NCBI RefSeq assembly: GCF_036884255.1
Contig: NZ_CP145605.1
Span: forward strand, 2,790,001 to 2,854,000
Length of the DNA: 64,000 nt
Source: Paenibacillus tundrae
GTDB lineage: Bacteria > Bacillota > Bacilli > Paenibacillales > Paenibacillaceae
Direction: 5' to 3'
Part shown: one piece after another, positions 8,107-18,154 of the stretch
Layout of the letters: each line of letters starts with the position of its first letter
Numbering within the stretch: the first letter of the stretch is position 1
Translations under genes and position numbers: made by a program
The notes under the pieces: generated by a model
What the model was told of the DNA's origin: nothing
Database searches by the model: none
What the model saw: only the letters and a program-made list of their open reading frames with translations

Positions 8107-9300
8107 GTGGCTGGTACACCGCAATACATACGCAATCTGAACGAGAATCTAATTCTTGATGCACTGATTGCTCATGGGATGTTGTCTAGAGCGGATATCA
8201 GCCGGCAGACCGGACTGAGCAAACCTACGGTATCGTCGGCAGTAGAACATCTAATTACACGAAATCTCGTGTTGGAAACGGGAAGAGCAGATAATGCACA
8301 AGGACGCAAAGCCACGCTCATTCGTTTCAATGAACTAGCCTATTACATCTGCGGGGTTGATATCGGAGCTACCCGAATTCGCATAGCTCTATCTAACCTG
8401 AATGGAGAGATCTTAGATTACCAAACCTATCCGATGTCTATTCAGCAGTCAGAGCCTGGGCAAAGGGAACAATTACTCCAGACTGTTCGGAAGCATATGG
8501 ATGAACTATTGCGGCAGAATCATCTGAACTGGAACGAGATTCAGTGTATAGGGTTTGGTATTCCTGGTGTTGTTCTGCCTGGCTCTGGAGAGATCAGTCG
8601 GATTGTAGACCCTCTAGCTGAGCTAGAACAAGCGTTGTCCCTGGAATCCCTATCCGCCACTTTTCCCTGTGAAGTGATCTTGGATAATGACGTCAATCTA
8701 GCTGCGTTAGGGGAATACAGGGATGGGGCAGCATCCGATTCAGAACTGTTTGTATTTATTTCTCTTGGCGTGGGCACTGGTGCGGGTATTATGGTGAATG
8801 GTCAATTACTGCGTGGCATGAGAGGGCTAACTGGAGAAGTAGCCGAGATGATGCAGGAGGGTCGAAGATTAGAGGACGTTCTGTCTGCTGGCGGTTTGAT
8901 AGACATGGCTGCCAATCTACTCGATGAAGCTCAGCTTCAGCATAACGACCCAAGGATCATAGAGCTGCGTAGTCAACTGACTCCCGAGAAGTTGTTCGAA
9001 GCGGCTCGTCAGGGTAACAGCTATGCTGTGAAGGTCATCAAAAAGTACTGCCAGATGCTGGCATTAGCATTGCGGAATATCAGCGTGTTTCTTGCACCAC
9101 ATTTAATTGTACTTGGTGGAGGGATCGGAGGTAATGGAGATGTGTTGCTGCCTCACCTGCAAGAGATGATGAACGAACAATTTCCTGTTCAACCTGAATT
9201 AATCTGCTCCAAGCTTGGTGAACGGGCAGTTGTGACTGGAGCGGTGCATATTGCGCTACAGCAAACCATGCTAAAGCTGCAACACGAGTCAGACCAATGA
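8107..9300 (+). CDS. ROK family transcriptional repressor (NagC/XylR type)
   Basis: 397 residues. An N-terminal winged helix (about 15-65: LNENLILDALIAHGMLSRADI, GLSKPTVSSAVEHL split here) precedes a ROK sugar-kinase fold with GVDIGATRIRIAL, GFGIPGVV, LDNDVNLAALGEY and GVGTGAGIMVNG. The zinc-binding CxCG cluster of canonical ROK proteins is absent (GLTGEVAEMM at that place), so the ligand site differs from NagC/glucokinase. Start GTG 8107 lies 6 nt after AAGGAGGTG; the GTG inside that ribosome site is not a start. Likely senses a sugar and represses the downstream kinase and transporter genes as well as itself. Confidence 0.88.
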   Translation: MAGTPQYIRNLNENLILDALIAHGMLSRADISRQTGLSKPTVSSAVEHLITRNLVLETGRADNAQGRKATLIRFNELAYYICGVDIGATRIRIALSNLNGEILDYQTYPMSIQQSEPGQREQLLQTVRKHMDELLRQNHLNWNEIQCIGFGIPGVVLPGSGEISRIVDPLAELEQALSLESLSATFPCEVILDNDVNLAALGEYRDGAASDSELFVFISLGVGTGAGIMVNGQLLRGMRGLTGEVAEMMQEGRRLEDVLSAGGLIDMAANLLDEAQLQHNDPRIIELRSQLTPEKLFEAARQGNSYAVKVIKKYCQMLALALRNISVFLAPHLIVLGGGIGGNGDVLLPHLQEMMNEQFPVQPELICSKLGERAVVTGAVHIALQQTMLKLQHESDQ

Positions 9301-9336
9301 TGGACAAACAACAAGGACGAGAGGTAGGGACAGAGA

Positions 9337-10413
9337 ATGAATAATTTTGACGGTAACGCCGAAGGGAATAGACTCGAAGAACCTCTTCGCGCATCAAAGC
9401 CAGTACGTTCCCATGATCAAGCTGATGCTTTAGATCGTTGGATCATGGGAATTGATATTGGTGGTACCAAAACATTGATGTTATTGTCATCAGAAAAACC
9501 AGGCAGCGAAGTACGGGAGCGGAAGATTCCAACCTCTGCGGCAGAGCAACCGGATGCATTTTTTAAGTGGTTATTTGATGAAGTATCAAAATTCTGCAGA
9601 GATAGTGGAATTGAAATAGGATTGGTAGCTGGAATAGGGATGGGCTTTCCAGGTGTTATCCTTAATGATGAAGGAATTCTTCGCAGTGCGCCAGTGTTCC
9701 AGTGGGCAGAAGAAGATATCAGACCTGTGATTGCTACATATTTTGAAGGAGAAGTTTATCTCGATAACGATGTGAATATGGCAGCCATGGGAGAATTCGA
9801 TCGTGGAGCAGCCCAGGGACATCGACATTGTGTGATGGTGACGGTGGGGACAGGAATTGGTTCTGCACTTATTCTTAACGGACAATTATATAGTGGACAA
9901 GATGGAGCGGCAGGAGAAATAGGGCATTTTATTGTTGGAGACGAGGGCATTGATCATCAATACAAGGCATCCTCAGATACATTTGGTGCGTTTGAACTGA
10001 ACACGTCAGGCACAGGCATTACGCAACACGCAAGGCGTTATTTCACAGATGGATCTGGTAATACACACTCGTTACTTCATAGTCTCGCTGATGGAGACAT
10101 AAGCCAGATTGAGGCTCGGCATGTATTCAAAGCTGCTGAAGCTGGGGATGCAGCTGCTCTTGAGATTCTGGCGCTACCCTTACAATATATGGCGAGAGGG
10201 TTGGCTAATATCGTCGCATTACTTAATCCATCCATTATTGTTGTAGGCGGCGGAGTAGCTGCTTCGAATCCCGATTATTACTTAAATGAGCTTCGCAGCC
10301 GTCTAAGTCGATATACCGCACTGGCTATAGAGATCGTGGTTGCAGAACTGGGTAATACGGCAGGTGCCTTTGGTGCATTGGCAGCCATCCGTCTGAGACT
10401 GCAACAACGATAA
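9337..10413 (+). CDS. ROK family sugar kinase
   Basis: 358 residues. The phosphate-binding motif DIGGTKT is at 40-46, preceded by an unusually long 35-residue N-terminal tail. GMGFPGVI, LDNDVNMAAMGEF (catalytic Asp in LDND), GTGIGSALILNG, the substrate-facing GEIGH and the late VVGGGVA segment are present. The CGCGxxGCxE zinc motif of bacterial glucokinases and N-acetylmannosamine kinases is missing. It would phosphorylate a hexose or derivative with ATP in the cytoplasm; the sugar cannot be read. It begins 36 nt after the ROK regulator and likely shares its transcript. Confidence 0.85.
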   Translation: MNNFDGNAEGNRLEEPLRASKPVRSHDQADALDRWIMGIDIGGTKTLMLLSSEKPGSEVRERKIPTSAAEQPDAFFKWLFDEVSKFCRDSGIEIGLVAGIGMGFPGVILNDEGILRSAPVFQWAEEDIRPVIATYFEGEVYLDNDVNMAAMGEFDRGAAQGHRHCVMVTVGTGIGSALILNGQLYSGQDGAAGEIGHFIVGDEGIDHQYKASSDTFGAFELNTSGTGITQHARRYFTDGSGNTHSLLHSLADGDISQIEARHVFKAAEAGDAAALEILALPLQYMARGLANIVALLNPSIIVVGGGVAASNPDYYLNELRSRLSRYTALAIEIVVAELGNTAGAFGALAAIRLRLQQR

Positions 10414-10547
10414 GAAATGAATCTAATTAGCAGCAAATGGAATGTTATTCTATCATTGGAGTGGTTAGATAAGCGTTCTTAGGTTGAACTTATATACAAT
10501 TTATACAGAAAGAGATGCCATTACAGGATTAAAGGATGGAGATCCGG

Positions 10548-11759
10548 ATGAGAAGACATATGAAGGCATACAGAGAGAAAGAAAAAGCCGATTCCAACGA
10601 AGCAAGGCATGTTTTAATGAAACTGCAGGGTCTATATTTGTTTATGGGGCTTGCTGGAGGGATATTCAATCCCTATATTAATCCGATCTTGGTTGCACAA
10701 GGCTTCTCTAGTAAAGAGACCGGATTTATTATGGCGTTTGGCACACTTATATCCATAATCCTTCAACCGATATGGGGGATTATGGTAGATAAGTTTAAAA
10801 AAACTCGCTTTGTGTTAGTGTTAAGTTTGCTAGTTCCTGCGTTGTTAGCGTACTTCTACAATATTGAAGTGTACATTATATTAATATTGATTTATACTTT
10901 ATGCACTATATTTCAAGTGACTCAGATCCCTGTTGCTGACTCTTATGCAGTTACCGCAGCTAAGGCAGCCAATACTTCCTATGGTATGATTCGATTGTTT
11001 GGAAGTTTAGGAACAGGGCTTGGAGGATCTGCAGCCGGGATATATCTCTCCCAATTCTCCATTCATATGTTATGGCTGCCCTTTCTAGTATTTAATGTGC
11101 TAAGCGCCATTCTGGCCAGCACACTTCCCCGGCAAACCAGTATTTCTTCTTCCTCGGTGACCTTCTCCGTAGGATTAGCAAGATTGTTGCGTAACCGAAC
11201 ATTCCTTCTATTTTTAATCGGCTGTTTCCTAGTAAATCAAACGCTAACGGCGTTTAACTCCTTTTTTGTAATTTCATTTCAAATGGCAGGTGGATCTGTT
11301 GCTATGACAGGCACAGCACTGCTCCTAGCCTCTATAACGAATGTGCCATCAATGCTCGCTGCTGCATTTATTCTCCGAAAATGGGGACATGAACGAACCA
11401 TGTTATTGGCTGCAGGCGCTTATATGCTTCGTTGGGGAATACAATGGCTCTGGCCAACACCCGAAGTAATGATCGGAATTCAAGTATTACATGGGCTATC
11501 TTTTGGGTTCTTTTATATCGCAGCCGTTGAATATGTAGCTTCCGTTACAGGACGGGAAATGCAAGCGACAGGTCAAAGCCTATTTAATATGGTATTCGCA
11601 GGACTTGGTGGTATTGTAGGCAACATGTTAAATGGTTATTTATTAGATTTAGGTGGGCCTTCACTTATGTATTTGGCTTGTACAATCAGCGCTGCGCTGG
11701 GAGCATTTATTTTGTTTTTCGTTAGCAGACAGGCCAGCACTCAACAATCGTTGAACTGA
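10548..11759 (+). CDS. MFS transporter, probable sugar/oligosaccharide uptake
   Basis: 403 residues with about twelve hydrophobic segments (LYLFMGLAGGIFNPYINPIL at the first). The resemblance is to the MFS_1-like/LacY-nucleoside symporter branch: FSSKETGFIMAFGTLISIILQPIWG is split by the first cytoplasmic loop MVDKFKKTR, and a SYGMIRLFGSLGTGLGGSAAG segment recalls the LacY/NupG domain interface. Start ATG 10548 follows GGAG with 6-nt spacing. Its position behind a ROK kinase suggests it imports the kinase substrate by proton symport; inferred, not shown. Confidence 0.82.
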   Translation: MRRHMKAYREKEKADSNEARHVLMKLQGLYLFMGLAGGIFNPYINPILVAQGFSSKETGFIMAFGTLISIILQPIWGIMVDKFKKTRFVLVLSLLVPALLAYFYNIEVYIILILIYTLCTIFQVTQIPVADSYAVTAAKAANTSYGMIRLFGSLGTGLGGSAAGIYLSQFSIHMLWLPFLVFNVLSAILASTLPRQTSISSSSVTFSVGLARLLRNRTFLLFLIGCFLVNQTLTAFNSFFVISFQMAGGSVAMTGTALLLASITNVPSMLAAAFILRKWGHERTMLLAAGAYMLRWGIQWLWPTPEVMIGIQVLHGLSFGFFYIAAVEYVASVTGREMQATGQSLFNMVFAGLGGIVGNMLNGYLLDLGGPSLMYLACTISAALGAFILFFVSRQASTQQSLN

Positions 11760-11849
11760 TGTAGAGGAAGAGAGCTCAACAATGGAGCCAAACCAGCGGT
11801 CAGAAGCATGTTCTAAATTTGTAATTAGAGCATGAGGTGGAAGGAGAGG

Positions 11850-14096
11850 ATGCTTTTGAAAATACATTGGAAACGGAACTGGTATTCTAAACTGTTATAT
11901 TCGTATTTTCCTATTTTTTTGCTGACAATCTCCGTCTTGATTTTTCTCTCCTTCCTGATCGTGAATGAACTCTCACGCAACGAAACCAAAAAAGCTGATC
12001 TGATCTCAACACGTTATATTGTGGATACATTGGAACGCCAACTGGGGGATATCGAACTTCGTTTACTTGAAGACATCGGCTCGAATAAGCTATATAGTCG
12101 CTTTCTAGAAGCGGGTCAAGGACAACAATCAACACAATTTATTTACGATGCTGCAAGTGGACTAGCCCAAAAGACGGATCAACAGGATATGATCCAATCC
12201 ATTTACCTGTATCGCACGTCTGATTCTCAGATTTTGACCTCAAGAGGTTTGGTTCGTGTGGAGGACTTCGAAGATCGTGAATATATCAAGCAATCGTTGA
12301 ACAGTCGCCAAAATCTGAATTGGAATCTGCCCCGAGATTATAAAGAACGTTCATTCGATACGCCAACCCAGGTCATTAGCATGAATAAGTGGTTACCTCT
12401 GCCGTGGGGTGGTGAAGGTTTACTCGTTATTTCAGTAAAAATGTATGCGGTAGAGCGTCAGATTGAAGCTATGACGAATGAACAATTATCTTTTATTCAG
12501 ATAAAAGATCCCAGTGACCGTATCATTTATAAGACACATGCAACAGATGGCTCTGTTGGTGAAGTTCTGAATCGGGTGTCTGCTGACAATCTTGGCTTAG
12601 TCTTTGAGAGTGGTGTTCAATCCGGGCAATTGTATGCTTGGGTATCCTTAATCTCTTATGTGTGGATTGGCATCGGAGTACTTACTATTGTTGGCGCTAT
12701 CGCTGGGATTATCTATATTACTCGCCGGAATTATAAACCCATTCAGTTGATGATGAACCGAATTCAGGCGTTGCAACCACGTGTAGAAGAAGATGAAGCA
12801 ACACCTTCGGTTAAGGATGAATTGGCTCTCATTGATCGGGCGTTGGAACATCTTATCACGCAGACGGTGGATTATGAGAAGCAGCACCATGAAAACCTGC
12901 TTATTCACCGTAGGCAGCTACTCGTCGATCTGATGGAAGGCGAACGAATGGATTCGTTTCGCCAAAGACTGCGTCACCTGGGGCCACTTGATGAACGTTT
13001 CATGGAACCTGCAAGCGTTGCAGTATTGATTGCTGAGATGAATAGTGAGGATCTGTCATCAAATCAGAGTATATTGAAACTCGCAATCATGAATGTCGTG
13101 GAGGAGCTTGTACACAACGAGCCCAACCTAGGTGCATGGGCCGAGTGGTTTGGCAATCGTAAACTCGTTGTGGTCATTACCTCGGATGAGAGGGGAGGGT
13201 TAGACCGAGAGATGCTGATGGAGCTGGCGAAACAGCTACATATGTGGATCGCGGAACATTTCCGCATTCGATTTACGTTCGGGATTGGACGCACTGTTGC
13301 GGGATGGGAGCAGATTGCGCAATCGTATACAAGTGCGGACGCGGGCTTACAGCATCGACTGACCTTGGGGAAAGATGCCATCGTGTTAAGTGAGCAATTG
13401 CCAGATCGTGCGGAGCTGCAATCCTACAGGTATTTGCAAATGCTGGCTGACATTGTTCGAGAATTCAGGTTAACCGGTGATGGTTGGCGTGTACAATTGG
13501 ACGAAATGTTTATTGCCTTTAGTGAGGATCAGATCCAGGATAATGAGATTCGTATGATGCTTCAGGCTCTAATACAGATGTTATCGCGTGAATTTGGTGA
13601 TTGGTCTGAACGATTACAGGGTCAGTTTAATGAGGAAGTTCTAAATACACTGCGCAGCGAGATTCAGCAGGCAGATACGTTAGTTCATATCCGAGAGATT
13701 TTATTAGGCTGGCTGAAAGAGCTCTATCGGAACTATGTGTCTGTTCATGAGACGAAGAGCCATCGAGCAATGATTAATGAGCTGCGAACCTATATTGAAG
13801 AACATTTTGATGATCCTGATCTGTCTCTTAAACATCTTAGTGATCGTTTTCAAATCTCCGGCAAGTATGCAAGTTATCTGTTCAAAGAAGAATTTGATAT
13901 GAAATTTGTTGATTTTCTAATGAAGTTGCGAGTTGAAAAGGCATGCCGACTGCTGACCTCGTCCGATACAACCGTTCAAGACATTGCACAGCAGGTGGGA
14001 TATGCAAACGCCATTTCGTTCGGGAGAGTTTTCAAACGGATTACAGGGGTTACTCCTGGCGATTACCGTAAGCAACAGGGTAAACATGAAAGCTAA
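11850..14096 (+). CDS. membrane-bound AraC-type regulator
   Basis: 748 residues. TM1 near residues 14-38 (YFPIFLLTISVLIFLSFLIV), an extracellular sensor of about 230 residues, TM2 (IGIGVLTIVGAIAGIIYI), a HAMP-like RRNYKPIQLMMNRI segment, a middle domain, and a C-terminal AraC double helix-turn-helix (about 650-748: LSLKHLSDRFQISGKYASYL, VQDIAQQVGYANAISFGRVF). This class typically controls adjacent sugar ABC transporters in Paenibacillus and Bacillus (YesS type). Start choice: ATG 11850 is close to AAGGAG; TTG 11856 has the better spacing of 9 nt. The next operon encodes exactly such a transporter. Confidence 0.88.
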   Translation: MLLKIHWKRNWYSKLLYSYFPIFLLTISVLIFLSFLIVNELSRNETKKADLISTRYIVDTLERQLGDIELRLLEDIGSNKLYSRFLEAGQGQQSTQFIYDAASGLAQKTDQQDMIQSIYLYRTSDSQILTSRGLVRVEDFEDREYIKQSLNSRQNLNWNLPRDYKERSFDTPTQVISMNKWLPLPWGGEGLLVISVKMYAVERQIEAMTNEQLSFIQIKDPSDRIIYKTHATDGSVGEVLNRVSADNLGLVFESGVQSGQLYAWVSLISYVWIGIGVLTIVGAIAGIIYITRRNYKPIQLMMNRIQALQPRVEEDEATPSVKDELALIDRALEHLITQTVDYEKQHHENLLIHRRQLLVDLMEGERMDSFRQRLRHLGPLDERFMEPASVAVLIAEMNSEDLSSNQSILKLAIMNVVEELVHNEPNLGAWAEWFGNRKLVVVITSDERGGLDREMLMELAKQLHMWIAEHFRIRFTFGIGRTVAGWEQIAQSYTSADAGLQHRLTLGKDAIVLSEQLPDRAELQSYRYLQMLADIVREFRLTGDGWRVQLDEMFIAFSEDQIQDNEIRMMLQALIQMLSREFGDWSERLQGQFNEEVLNTLRSEIQQADTLVHIREILLGWLKELYRNYVSVHETKSHRAMINELRTYIEEHFDDPDLSLKHLSDRFQISGKYASYLFKEEFDMKFVDFLMKLRVEKACRLLTSSDTTVQDIAQQVGYANAISFGRVFKRITGVTPGDYRKQQGKHES

Positions 14097-14161
14097 GGTC
14101 TTTCCAGGCTATGCCGCTGATACGTTAACGAGGACAGATATGAGATTAAACTTAATATAAA

Positions 14162-14228
14162 CCAAGATGTACTTACAATGTACATCTTGGACAATGGAGA
14201 CCACGGGTGAAGGTGGTCATTTTTTATG
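14162..14228 (+). terminator. two consecutive hairpins after the AraC gene
   Basis: CCAAGATGTAC-TTACAAT-GTACATCTTGG (14162-14190) is a perfect 11-bp stem without a T run. It is followed by ACCAC-GGGTGAA-GGTGGT (14201-14218) with CATTTTTT after it. The second is the better terminator; the first could be an additional stabiliser or a regulatory site. Confidence 0.7.
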
Positions 14229-14564
14229 GAAATAAATCCATTTAGGCTAAACCAAATAGGAAAAGATAAATATTATATGCCTTGATGTATTACATATTAA
14301 TAACGTTACAAGTTAATTTAATGAACATACATATTACATATAAAACGAGAAAAATGTATATTTGCAGGATTTCAGTTTATTTTCACTGCTAAAATACCAT
14401 TTGGAAGCGTTTGCTTACATTTGAAAATAGTTTATTGTGCTTTTCATGATTTCGATGTAATAATTAGTGACATTCACAGGTGCAACAAACGGGGAGTGGA
14501 CATCCGAGTTGGCATGTCATTGCTGTGAATCTAATCAGAGTGTGTGCGAAAGGGGAAAGGTCAG
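14229..14564 (+). promoter_or_regulatory. promoter region of the ABC transporter operon with cre-like site
   Basis: AT-rich stretch. A cre-like sequence TGGAAGCGTTTGCT (14402-14415) matches the CcpA consensus TGWAARCGYTWNCW at 13 of 14 positions. Possible promoters follow: TTGTGC with 17-nt spacing to TAATAA, or TTGAAA with 18-nt spacing to CATGAT. The ribosome site is GGGGAAAGG (14552-14560). Catabolite control of a sugar uptake operon is expected; the AraC regulator presumably binds here too. Confidence 0.55.
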
Positions 14565-16166
14565 ATGAAGTTATTACAAAAACGTTGGGGTAAAAAGTCT
14601 AGTTCGGTTCTTGCAGTGGTAACAGCCTTCACTCTATTATTATCCGCGTGTTCGTCAGGGAGTGAATCCGCATCGTCAACAGGAGGAACAGGCGCGGGGG
14701 CTAAAACAACGTTAAAAGTAGAAATATTTGACCGTGGTAATACACCAGCGGGTTACACCATCTCAGATAGTTATCTAACCCGATTCATTCAAGAGAAGTT
14801 CGGCACACCGAATAATATTGATGTTCAATTCGTTCCGGTTCCACGCTCCGAGGAAGTACAGAAGCTTAATGTTCTGATGGCGAGTGGCTCAGAAGTTCCT
14901 GATATTGTATTCACGTACGATTCGGGCACGTTCAATCGTTACGCTCAACAAGGCGGGCTAACAGAGCTTACGGAACTGATTGATCAGCATGGTACAAATC
15001 TGAAGAAGCTACTTGGAGATGAAACGCTGGCTTACGGTCAATATGATGGTCAGCAGTTCGCAGTTCCAGGCAAACGTCTAGTGTTGGGTAAATACGCTTC
15101 TTATGTTCGTCAGGACTGGTTAGACAAGTTAGGCTTGCCTGCTCCGCAAACGGCAGAAGAATTGCACGCAACGTTGAAGGCATTCAAAGAAAAAGATCCA
15201 GGCAATATGGGGTCGAGCCTGATTCCCTTCGGGATGTCCATTGCCTCTGCACAGTATGAGCCGTTACTCTGGTCTTTCATTGAACCATTGACCGAAGAAC
15301 AGCGGTATACATTAACCCAACAACTCGGTTCTAATGATTATCCAACACTGTTACCTGGTTTCAAAGAAGGTCTTCAATATATGAATACACTCTATAACGA
15401 AGGATTGATGAGCAAAGACTTTGGGCTCGACAAAGACAAGAAGAAGCTGTGGGAGGATGTATCGAACGGGAAAGTTGGTTTTTACTCTGAAGATGCAGGG
15501 GAAATCTATATCTCCGGCACTTACAAGAACCTGCAAACCAATCAGTCTGATGCTGTCATGACACCGATCGATGCATTCCAAAACTCAGAAGGTAAGTTTG
15601 CTAAACCAGCATACGCACCCAATGCGATGTATGTCATGATCCCAAAATCAAGCCAGAATGCAGAAAATGCAATGAAATATCTGGATTGGATGGCTTCGGG
15701 CAACAATCTGTTCGATCTGCAATTCGGTGTTGAAAATGAGAACTATGAGCTCGTAGATGGTGTGCCGTTGATCAAAGACGACGCTTCACCAGAAATCTCC
15801 GGTCGGATCTACAATGCAGGTGACATCGCCATTATCGTTAACGGGAAGTACGTTGGAGACGATAAGAAAAATGAAGAAGCCTATGTTGTTCAGGTGGAGT
15901 CGAAGTATCGTGATGATATGCGTAAATCAGTAGCGATCTCGAACATCGATACGATCCAGCCCGTACGTTTCCCTAAACCTATTGAAGCTGAAGCGAAGTA
16001 TGGCAATGGACTAAGAGATAAGTTCCAGGAGTTTATCGTAAAAACAACCATTGCTAAGCCGGCCGATTTTGAAGCGACGTATGAGAATATGATGAAGGAT
16101 TATATGGCAAGTGGTGGTCAGGCTATTCTGGACGAGCGTACAGCAGCCTACAACGAGATGAAATAA
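14565..16166 (+). CDS. sugar ABC transporter substrate-binding lipoprotein (LplA type)
   Basis: 533 residues with a lipoprotein signal (LLLSAC, Cys29) and an extracellular solute-binding family 1 fold (LNVLMASGSEVPDIVFTYD, MSSSLIPFGM-like region, AMKYLDWMASG). The length above 500 residues and the DPG/YAPNAMYVMIPKSSQNAE style fit the Lpl/YtcQ-type binders of plant or complex-glycan oligosaccharides. Start ATG 14565 follows GGGGAAAGG. No ATPase gene is nearby; transporters of this class usually borrow the shared MsmX-type ATPase. First gene of the operon running to about 20.9 kb. Confidence 0.9.
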   Translation: MKLLQKRWGKKSSSVLAVVTAFTLLLSACSSGSESASSTGGTGAGAKTTLKVEIFDRGNTPAGYTISDSYLTRFIQEKFGTPNNIDVQFVPVPRSEEVQKLNVLMASGSEVPDIVFTYDSGTFNRYAQQGGLTELTELIDQHGTNLKKLLGDETLAYGQYDGQQFAVPGKRLVLGKYASYVRQDWLDKLGLPAPQTAEELHATLKAFKEKDPGNMGSSLIPFGMSIASAQYEPLLWSFIEPLTEEQRYTLTQQLGSNDYPTLLPGFKEGLQYMNTLYNEGLMSKDFGLDKDKKKLWEDVSNGKVGFYSEDAGEIYISGTYKNLQTNQSDAVMTPIDAFQNSEGKFAKPAYAPNAMYVMIPKSSQNAENAMKYLDWMASGNNLFDLQFGVENENYELVDGVPLIKDDASPEISGRIYNAGDIAIIVNGKYVGDDKKNEEAYVVQVESKYRDDMRKSVAISNIDTIQPVRFPKPIEAEAKYGNGLRDKFQEFIVKTTIAKPADFEATYENMMKDYMASGGQAILDERTAAYNEMK

Positions 16167-16283
16167 TTCGAGCATATTACGACTGAGATATAGATGAAGA
16201 ATGATAGAGGCACGGATCCGGAGAGCGGTGTTCCCACAAGATGCTGACTTTCCGGAACATGTCTGACATGGGGGGAAGAGTTG

Positions 16284-17186
16284 ATGAGAAACGGTACGTA
16301 TCTCCGTAGAAACTGGCAATTGTATGCTTTGCTCCTGCTGCCCATGATTTACTTCATTATTTTTAAATACGGGCCAATGTATGGAGTGCAGATCGCTTTT
16401 AAAGATTTTAACTTCTTTCAGGGTATTGCTGGTAGTGAATGGATTGGACTAGAAGCATTTCGAGAAGTGTTCGAAAATCAGGATTTCTTCGATGCTCTCC
16501 GTAATACCATCATGCTGAACTTTCTAGATCTTATTGTGTCATTCCCGGCACCATTAATATTGGCGATTCTACTCTTCGAACTGAAGAAGGCTTGGTTCAA
16601 AAAGATGGCTCAAACGTTGCTGTACATCCCACACTTTATCTCATGGGTTATTATCGGAGGAATTGTACTTCAGGTATTCGGCACACAATCCGGGTTCATT
16701 AACAACGTACTGATAAGCTTCGGCTTGGATCCGCTGCCTTTCCTGAGTGACAAAAACTACTGGCTCTTCACGTACCTGGCTGTTGGTGTGTGGCAAAGTG
16801 CAGGCTGGGGAACCATTCTCTATCTAGCGTCCTTAACGGGAATTAATCGGGAACTGTTTGAGGCAGCGGAAGTGGATGGTGCAAGTCGTCTGCGCCGAAT
16901 CTGGCATATCTCGCTTCCAGGTATTAAAACAACAATTGTTACCTTGCTCATTATCAATGTCGGTAACATGATCTCTATCGGTTTTGATCGTCCCTTCATT
17001 ATTGGTAACGTTGCTGTACGGGAATATTCGGATGTGCTCAGCACATTTGTATACCGTATTGGACTCCAGTCCGGTCAGGTCACGCTTGCGACTGCGGTAG
17101 GTTTGTTCCAAGCCATTGTAGGACTTGTCTTCATCTTAGGAGCTAACTATGCATCGAAGAAACTGACAGATGAGAGCATTATGTAA
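16284..17186 (+). CDS. sugar ABC transporter permease (LplB type)
   Basis: 300 residues, six membrane segments, beginning RRNWQLYALLLLPMIYFIIF. The cytoplasmic EAA loop EAAEVDGASRLRRIWHISLP (ATPase-docking motif EAA-x3-G-x9-I-x-LP) is clear. Start ATG 16284 follows GGGGGAAGAG; the TTG immediately before it is less likely. It works with the downstream permease as a heterodimer and with the binding lipoprotein upstream. Confidence 0.9.
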   Translation: MRNGTYLRRNWQLYALLLLPMIYFIIFKYGPMYGVQIAFKDFNFFQGIAGSEWIGLEAFREVFENQDFFDALRNTIMLNFLDLIVSFPAPLILAILLFELKKAWFKKMAQTLLYIPHFISWVIIGGIVLQVFGTQSGFINNVLISFGLDPLPFLSDKNYWLFTYLAVGVWQSAGWGTILYLASLTGINRELFEAAEVDGASRLRRIWHISLPGIKTTIVTLLIINVGNMISIGFDRPFIIGNVAVREYSDVLSTFVYRIGLQSGQVTLATAVGLFQAIVGLVFILGANYASKKLTDESIM

Positions 17187-17262
17187 TTGGTGGAACAGTT
17201 GAAGTATCTTATGAATTGTTATAGTTCGTTTACTTATAGCTGAACAGTAAGGGGTGGCAGGC

Positions 17263-18135
17263 ATGTCTGAGAACACAGCCAATCGGATTTTTAACACGGT
17301 GAACGTTATTCTTATTATCATTGCGATGGTACTGTGTCTTGCGCCATTCATTCACATTATTGCGATCTCACTTAGTTCGAACCGGGCGATCGGTTCAGGG
17401 GAAGTTTCATTTTTTCCAAAAGAGTTATCATTCGAAGCTTACGCCAAAGTGTTTGCCGATACGTCGATGATTCGTTCACTCTTATACACGGTATGGTTAA
17501 CGGTATTAACCACAGTGCTCAGTATGGTTATGACGATTGCAGCAGCATACCCGCTTGCTAAGAGCAGTCTTAAAGGACGGAAATGGTTCATGCTTGCCAT
17601 CGTCGTTACGATGTTTTTTAGTGGCGGGATTATTCCAGAGTACATTCTGATCAAAAACCTTCACTTATTGGATAGCACTTGGGGACTTGTTCTCCCGGGT
17701 CTGATTAGTCCATTTTATATGATCATCTTGATTGCGTTCTTCAAAGGCATCCCGGAAAGTCTGGAGGAGGCAGCCCAGATCGATGGAAGTACACATTTTG
17801 GCACATTATTACGAATCATTTTACCTCTGTCCTTGCCGGTCATGGCAACGTTAAGTCTATTCTATGCTGTGGGACGCTGGAACGGTTTCCAAGATGCGCT
17901 GATGTATATTACCAAACCTGATCTATTTCCATTGCAATTAAAAATGTATCAGATGATCCAGCAAAACCAAATCACTGAATTGATGCAGAACGAAGGTATA
18001 GGTTCCGTTAAAGTTCTTCCAGAAAGTCTGAAAGCAGCCAGCGTCATCTTCTCTACATTACCGATTTTGCTCGTGTACCCTTGGTTGCAACGGTATTTTA
18101 TTAGTGGAGTTATGGTAGGTGCTGTAAAAGGCTAA
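17263..18135 (+). CDS. carbohydrate ABC transporter permease (LplC/MalG type)
   Basis: 290 residues, six membrane segments. EAA loop EEAAQIDGSTHFGTLLRIIL is followed by PLSLPVMATL. The C-terminal motif GVMVGAVKG is typical of LplC-like subunits. ATG 17263 lies 8 nt after AAGGGG; GTG 17254 overlaps the ribosome site and is less likely. Second permease of the transporter. Confidence 0.9.
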   Translation: MSENTANRIFNTVNVILIIIAMVLCLAPFIHIIAISLSSNRAIGSGEVSFFPKELSFEAYAKVFADTSMIRSLLYTVWLTVLTTVLSMVMTIAAAYPLAKSSLKGRKWFMLAIVVTMFFSGGIIPEYILIKNLHLLDSTWGLVLPGLISPFYMIILIAFFKGIPESLEEAAQIDGSTHFGTLLRIILPLSLPVMATLSLFYAVGRWNGFQDALMYITKPDLFPLQLKMYQMIQQNQITELMQNEGIGSVKVLPESLKAASVIFSTLPILLVYPWLQRYFISGVMVGAVKG

Positions 18136-18154
18136 ATTTTGAGGGGGATGCGCA

